Origin: a virus
Virus record (IMG/VR): IMGVR_UViG_3300021079_000013
Coordinates: 1-50,708 of that record
Strand: one strand, 5' to 3'
DNA: 50,708 nucleotides
Positions 46,650 through 50,708 of this stretch are shown here, piece by piece. The translations under genes were made by a program, and so were the position numbers. Every line of letters begins with the position of its first letter. Position 1 is the stretch's first letter. The notes under the pieces are model-generated. The model made no database searches and was not told the origin of the DNA. It saw nothing but the letters and a program-made list of their open reading frames with translations.

Positions 46650-46650
46650 T

Positions 46651-47805
46651 CTAATTAATTCCTAATTCTTTTAGTATGTATGGTTCTATCTCTTCCTTCT
46701 TCATCGTGTAAGGTATACGGATAAGTTTGATTCCGTTTTTCTTACAGTATTGGTTTTTTATTTTATCTCTTTTCTTTTGTCTTTCAAATGCCTCTACCCC
46801 TCCAAAAGTTGAAACAGGCATGTAATGTTGCTCTCCGTCATATTCAATACAAACATTTAGTTGTGGTAAATAAAAATCAAATGGTAAGGGTAAACATTTT
46901 TGACCTTTGAGAGTATTAATACAATCTAAAAATCTTTTTTCCCTTACCTTTTCTATATTATGTTTATTTAATATATCATTTACCAATCTTTCTCCTCTTG
47001 ATTCACTACAAGAAGGACATCCAGCACCTCCAACATGTTTACTTGGTGTTTGAGAAAATTCTCCGTGTTTGGGACAAATAATTGTCACTTTATCAGACAC
47101 AGTCTTGAAATCAACCTTAGAATAATCGTATTTATTAGTATGAACTATTTTAGCATCTTTTAAAAAATCTTCGGCTGACTTTCTGTTACCTAATATTAAA
47201 TTTCCACATTTAGGACATCCTTGACCCTTTAAATGATGGTCAGGTGTTTGAAGAAAATCTCCGTGAATTGGGCAAGTTATAATAACTTTTTGTCTTGCTG
47301 TTTCGTAATCAACTTTGGAATAATCATATTTGCCGTCGTGAACAATATTTGCTTGGTCAACAAAAACACTATCAGTTTTTCTATTTATATCCGATAGTCT
47401 CTGAAGACCACATTTTTGACAGCCTCGTCCACCCAAAAGTTTGTTTGGTGTTTGGTTAAACTCACCATGTTTCGGGCATACTAAAGTTACATCCGTAGTA
47501 GCTCCTTTATAATCCACTTTATCATAATTGTATTTATCTCCATGGATTTGTTTTAATTTTTGAATGAAGTCATCTGTATTACTTTTACCCGTTTTGGATT
47601 TTTGCATGTGAGATGTTATATCGTCAAATATTCCGTGTTCTCGAGCCCATTTGGATGCTGCTGAATATTCTTTTTGAAAATCACCTCTCCTTTGGTAGTC
47701 TTTAGCAATATCCTTTATCATTTCTGGAGTCCATTTAGTTTGTTTTGCAAATTCATTAATGTACCTCGTATGTTCACGTAATATATGTCTAATCAGTTGT
47801 TTCAT
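46651..47805 (-). CDS. DUF723-repeat protein with C-terminal endonuclease-like domain
   Basis: The start at 47805 (MKQLIRHILREHTRYINEF) is preferred because the longer frame begins with GTG inside a terminator; a TATTTATT element (47811-47818) lies 5 nt upstream. Three repeats of the type GKYDYSKVDY...CPxHG...QTP...GGxGCPxCG (about residues 85-280) form zinc-binding DUF723 modules. The C-terminus (about 325-360) carries CIEYDGEQHY and later KLIRIPY, like the small nuclease domains of Vsr/DUF559 type, with Glu, Asp and His as candidate catalytic residues. Phage homologues are often free-standing homing-type endonucleases. Confidence 0.78.
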   Translation of the reverse strand: MKQLIRHILREHTRYINEFAKQTKWTPEMIKDIAKDYQRRGDFQKEYSAASKWAREHGIFDDITSHMQKSKTGKSNTDDFIQKLKQIHGDKYNYDKVDYKGATTDVTLVCPKHGEFNQTPNKLLGGRGCQKCGLQRLSDINRKTDSVFVDQANIVHDGKYDYSKVDYETARQKVIITCPIHGDFLQTPDHHLKGQGCPKCGNLILGNRKSAEDFLKDAKIVHTNKYDYSKVDFKTVSDKVTIICPKHGEFSQTPSKHVGGAGCPSCSESRGERLVNDILNKHNIEKVREKRFLDCINTLKGQKCLPLPFDFYLPQLNVCIEYDGEQHYMPVSTFGGVEAFERQKKRDKIKNQYCKKNGIKLIRIPYTMKKEEIEPYILKELGIN

Positions 47806-47810
47806 CTCAC

Positions 47811-47818
47811 AATAAATA
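47811..47818 (-). promoter_or_regulatory. TATTTATT element before the DUF723-type gene
   Basis: TATTTATT 5 nt before ATG 47805, directly after the terminator at 47833-47858. Confidence 0.5.
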
Positions 47819-47832
47819 TCTTTGTAATTAAA

Positions 47833-47858
47833 AACCCTCACCGTTGGAGGTGAGGGTT
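47833..47858 (-). terminator. Intrinsic terminator after the SHOCT protein gene
   Basis: AACCCTCACC-TCCAAC-GGTGAGGGTT (10 bp, perfect) followed by TTTAATT on the minus strand. Confidence 0.9.
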
Positions 47859-47864
47859 ATAACA

Positions 47865-48389
47865 CTATTGAATGTATTTTGATAGTTCTGTCCTTAACTT
47901 ACTAAATTCTTCTTGTGTAATTAAACCTAAATCCAATTTATCTTTGGCTTTCTTTAATTGAGACAAAGCCTCATCAGAAGACATTCCGTCACCTTTAATT
48001 TCTTTGGTTTGAATCGCTGGTTCAACATCAAAATATAATTTAGCCAAGGCAATCCCTCCGTTAGTAATGACCCATACTTTGTATCCTTTTTTCAAATTGC
48101 CTACAACTTGAATTTTTTTAATTTCAACTTCTCTATTTGCATAATTTGGTAATATTGGTGAAGTACCCGCCAATGGGTCAACCGATTGAACGTATACAAA
48201 TTGTCTGGCATCTGATGGTAAACCCATCTTAACTTTTCCCCCTACTTTGAATTCTGTTCCGTCTTTAGACACATAACTTTCAAATTGTTTGGTACTTAAC
48301 TCAGTAGTTAAATCCGAAAACTTTAATTCTTGAGCAAATACTGAAACCGAGGCAATTAAGGCGATTGCGACCATCATGATTTTTTTCAT
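47865..48389 (-). CDS. Exported protein with C-terminal SHOCT-like domain
   Basis: This 174-aa protein starts with a Sec signal peptide (MKKIMMVAIALIASVSVFAQ; cleavage after FAQ is typical of Bacteroidetes). A beta-rich periplasmic domain follows, and residues about 138-172 match the SHOCT pattern (LSQLKKAKDKLDLGLITQEE then F..L). SHOCT is a short two-helix oligomerisation motif. A phage protein secreted to the periplasm could modify the envelope. It is a single-gene unit with its own promoter. Confidence 0.8.
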   Translation of the reverse strand: MKKIMMVAIALIASVSVFAQELKFSDLTTELSTKQFESYVSKDGTEFKVGGKVKMGLPSDARQFVYVQSVDPLAGTSPILPNYANREVEIKKIQVVGNLKKGYKVWVITNGGIALAKLYFDVEPAIQTKEIKGDGMSSDEALSQLKKAKDKLDLGLITQEEFSKLRTELSKYIQ

Positions 48390-48417
48390 ATTGTAGTTGT
48401 TTATTTTTTTGTGAATA

Positions 48418-48448
48418 CAAAGATAAGGAACTTATATTAAACTACAAA
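48418..48448 (-). promoter_or_regulatory. Bacteroidetes-type promoter for the SHOCT protein gene
   Basis: TTTG (48445-48448), 19-nt spacer, TATCTTTG (48418-48425); the -33 is fused to the T-run of the terminator at 48451-48476. The leader word between the promoter and the gene matches those at 122 and 1488. Confidence 0.85.
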
Positions 48449-48450
48449 AA

Positions 48451-48476
48451 AAAAGTCCCACTATTGTGAGACTTTT
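48451..48476 (-). terminator. Intrinsic terminator overlapping the end of the SbcC/gp46 gene
   Basis: AAAAGTCTCAC-AATA-GTGGGACTTTT followed by T6. The left arm encodes the last residues (K-V-S-Q) and the stop of the upstream gene, so the terminator is embedded in coding sequence. Confidence 0.88.
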
Positions 48477-50677
48477 GAAATGTTATCGGTTTTTGTAATA
48501 TGAATTACATTATCTGCGAAATTGGATATAAGTCCATTATGGGAAATTAAAAATATTTTTTCAAAGTAATCTTTTAATTTTTTAAAAAAATCTCCAATCA
48601 TCTCCATATTGTCGTTAGAAATTTTACCCCACGTCTCGTCATACACCGATATGTTTGGTTTTGGAAGTGAACATACCTTAGCAAGTACCGCTCTGATAGC
48701 CAACGCTCCAACCGTCTTCTCATATCCTGAACCAGCGGTCATTGGTTTTTCAATACCTGTTCCGTTGTCAATCATGATGAAGTCAACCTCGTTCTTGTCG
48801 TTGATACGAATCTCCAAGTTAAAGAAACAAGAGTCCTGAAGTAGTCTCTGAAGTTCAGAGTTAATCAATGGCATCATTGTCTTCATAATAATTTTGGTTA
48901 TTCCGTTCTTACCGAAGACATCAAGATATATCTTATAAATCTTCTCACGTTCAAACTCTTCAGCAATCTTAAGGATGGTCTCATTGTTCTTTTCAATACG
49001 ACCTTCAAGGTTTTCAATCTGATTGGTGTTGGTTGTTTGGATTCTTTCGTACCCTCTCTTCTCACCAATCAATTCATCAATTCTCATATTGGCTTTAACC
49101 AACATACCCTCAATCTCGTTGTTCTTCTTAATCTTATCTTGAACCTCTTCGTATCTTTTTAACTTCTCTTCAGACTGTTCCAACTTCAAGTTATTGGATT
49201 CAAGGGACAACTCATATTTTTCTTTGATAAGTTTGTTTCTTTCATATTCATCAAAATCTTTCTTTAGTTGAGTGAACGATTGTTCCTTCTTCTCAAGTTT
49301 GGCTTGTTCTTTCTCAAGGTCTTTAACTTTCTTCTCCCAATCTTTTAACTCATCGATTTTTTTCTTTGTTAACGCAGCTTCCATCAACTTGATTCCGCAG
49401 TGTTCACATTGAACACCATCACCATACTTCTTGATGAGTTCTTTGATGTCCTCCACTTGTTTCTGTGCAAGGATTAACTCACCAGCAACTCGTTTCAATT
49501 CACCCTTAACCTCATCGTGTTGGTCCTCGTGGTAATATTCCTTTGGTTCAACAATCTTAATCTGTTTGATTTGTTCTTTGATTCTATCCCCACCACTTTC
49601 AAGGTCACTGATGTCAGACTGAAGTCTAATAGGATTTAACACAATCAACTCTTGGTCCAAATCGGTATGCTTTGACTTTAACAAATCATCCTTATACTCC
49701 TGACCTTTCTGAAGTCTTTTGTCTACATCTATAATCTTTGTTGCTGAGTCTTCAATCTCATTTTCAAGTCTTGTTATCTCATCCTTGTTGTTATCATTGT
49801 CTTGTTTCAATGACTCCGTGTTGTATACATTTGACATCATTCCTTTTGAGAACTCAGAGAAGATTTCTTTACCAGTCTCTTCCTTCTTCTTCAAGAACTC
49901 AAGACCCAAGAATCTACTTAACACCTGACCACGAGCTGTTGGTTTTGCCTCCAACAAGTCTTCAAGGTTTGATGCTGTCGTCACAATGGTCATTAGGAAG
50001 TCATCCATGTCTCCGATAGATGTCTTGATAAAGTTCTCAGTCTCACGTCTTTGCTCCCCTGTAAAGTTCTGTAATTGACCGTCAGCTAACTTCTTGAAGA
50101 AGTCCAAGTCAGTCTTAACATTCCATTCACCAGCTTTAGATTTTTTTCTTTCAATCTTGCGAGCAATGATATACTCCTCACCATCAATGATGATGTCACC
50201 TTTGACACTGACCACATTCTTATCTGTGAATCGGTTGAAGATTTCTTCTGCCTTCTGTGTCTTGGTTGTTGTATTAAAGAATAAGAATAATAACAAGTCC
50301 ACGGTCAATACCGTCTTACCACCAAAATTTGGTGGATCTGATTCAACAACTGTAATACCATTACACTTATCAAAATCAATCACTTGGTCTTCACCATAAG
50401 ATAAGAAGTTACTGAATTCAATCTTCTTGATGTACCATCTCTTGAATGGAGTTACATCAACCTCATTGGCCATCATCCTGTTCTCAACCGCAAGGTCAAT
50501 GTTCATGACTTGGTCATAATATTGTTCTTGTTGTTTAGTTTCAAGAAGAGACCTAATCAGTTCATTCTGATAGTTCTTATCCATGATATTAACTGCAACA
50601 TCAATAGTCTGTTGGGTTTCATCAGTTGTCTTTACCTTGGTTATAACATTAATGTTTGATGAAACATACTTCTTCAT
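48461..50677 (-). CDS. Recombination endonuclease large subunit, SbcC/Rad50/T4 gp46-like
   Basis: This 738-aa (or longer) ATPase has the ABC-type structure of SbcC/gp46. WYIKKIEFSNFLSYGED and a Walker A NFGGKTVL are near residue 115. A long antiparallel coiled coil is interrupted by a zinc hook QCEHCG (about residue 425). Near the end are the signature segment AGSGYEKTVGALAIR and Walker B SVYDETWG. With SbcD/gp47 it forms the complex that processes DNA ends for recombination-dependent replication. The first about 80 residues before the ATPase start are extra, and the frame stays open to the window edge (50708), so the true start may lie outside. Confidence 0.9.
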   Translation of the reverse strand: MKKYVSSNINVITKVKTTDETQQTIDVAVNIMDKNYQNELIRSLLETKQQEQYYDQVMNIDLAVENRMMANEVDVTPFKRWYIKKIEFSNFLSYGEDQVIDFDKCNGITVVESDPPNFGGKTVLTVDLLLFLFFNTTTKTQKAEEIFNRFTDKNVVSVKGDIIIDGEEYIIARKIERKKSKAGEWNVKTDLDFFKKLADGQLQNFTGEQRRETENFIKTSIGDMDDFLMTIVTTASNLEDLLEAKPTARGQVLSRFLGLEFLKKKEETGKEIFSEFSKGMMSNVYNTESLKQDNDNNKDEITRLENEIEDSATKIIDVDKRLQKGQEYKDDLLKSKHTDLDQELIVLNPIRLQSDISDLESGGDRIKEQIKQIKIVEPKEYYHEDQHDEVKGELKRVAGELILAQKQVEDIKELIKKYGDGVQCEHCGIKLMEAALTKKKIDELKDWEKKVKDLEKEQAKLEKKEQSFTQLKKDFDEYERNKLIKEKYELSLESNNLKLEQSEEKLKRYEEVQDKIKKNNEIEGMLVKANMRIDELIGEKRGYERIQTTNTNQIENLEGRIEKNNETILKIAEEFEREKIYKIYLDVFGKNGITKIIMKTMMPLINSELQRLLQDSCFFNLEIRINDKNEVDFIMIDNGTGIEKPMTAGSGYEKTVGALAIRAVLAKVCSLPKPNISVYDETWGKISNDNMEMIGDFFKKLKDYFEKIFLISHNGLISNFADNVIHITKTDNISKVSQ

Positions 50678-50708
50678 AAAGTATTGTTTAACAGACTTAA
50701 TTCTTTCT

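Noticed and set aside
47806-47841. Start at 47841 for the DUF723-type gene.
   Set aside because: It uses GTG inside the terminator region and precedes the TATTTATT element; ATG 47805 gives the expected leader peptide.

Overview
The window is a stretch of an AT-rich, tightly packed myovirus-like phage genome (or a contig from one) that infects a Bacteroidetes host, probably Flavobacteriia. Two things support the host call. At least nine promoters have the Bacteroidetes -33/-7 form (TTG or TTTG, 19-20 nt, TAnnTTTG), and the exported proteins have Bacteroidetes-style signal peptides ending in FGQ or FAQ. The phage call rests on three tandem collagen-like tail-fibre genes with S74 autocleaving chaperone tails, an amidase and lysis-like membrane genes, DUF3310, DUF932, a phage-type SbcC/gp46, a phage sigma factor, many small overlapping genes of unknown function, and no housekeeping genes. 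Most genes lie on the minus strand, with short plus-strand islands.

Layout. 1-6.3 kb: small accessory genes, including a 35-aa membrane protein, an outer-membrane-like protein, a sulfotransferase, a zinc protein, an SPFH/band-7 protein, and a plus-strand trio with an eight-repeat DnaJ-type zinc domain. 6.3-7.8 kb: a non-coding RNA island on the minus strand with three near-perfect promoters, a 68-nt three-way-junction element, an initiator-type tRNA-Met(CAU), a ~130-nt RNA and a ~1-kb structured RNA that ends at a strong intrinsic terminator. 7.9-15 kb: Nudix, DUF192, DHH phosphoesterase and a pretoxin-like membrane protein, then a leaderless-promoter operon holding a second sulfotransferase, DUF3310, APS kinase, an HxGH nucleotidyltransferase and a DNA methyltransferase. 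15-19.7 kb: a coiled-coil WCT-motif protein, a 58-aa MGCGCK protein and two HExxH metalloproteases. 19.7-25.8 kb: three collagen-like tail-fibre genes. 25.9-35.5 kb: glutaredoxin, thioredoxin, PcfJ-like, DUF932, WCT/leucine-rich-repeat protein, Dam-type methyltransferase, DnaJ and a histone H1-like protein. 35.5-41.7 kb: probable virion and lysis genes. 41.7-50.7 kb: sigma-70 family factor, pyrimidine-dimer glycosylase-like protein, DUF262 protein, a restriction-endonuclease-like gene beside a methyltransferase, a DUF723-type endonuclease, a SHOCT-domain exported protein and an SbcC/gp46 homologue.

How the parts fit. Two promoter classes are visible. One is the host-type promoter, which precedes nucleic-acid and host-takeover genes and the ncRNAs. 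The other is a TATTTATA element close to the start codon of fibre, structural and probable packaged-protein genes; it is a candidate late promoter, and a phage sigma factor is encoded here. Several otherwise unrelated proteins start with a similar short helix ending in [LI]xE (often followed by Q). This resembles the T4 capsid-targeting peptide that the prohead protease removes, so they may be packaged in the head and injected. An APS kinase, an HxGH nucleotidyltransferase and two PAPS-type sulfotransferases suggest that the phage carries its own sulfation module.
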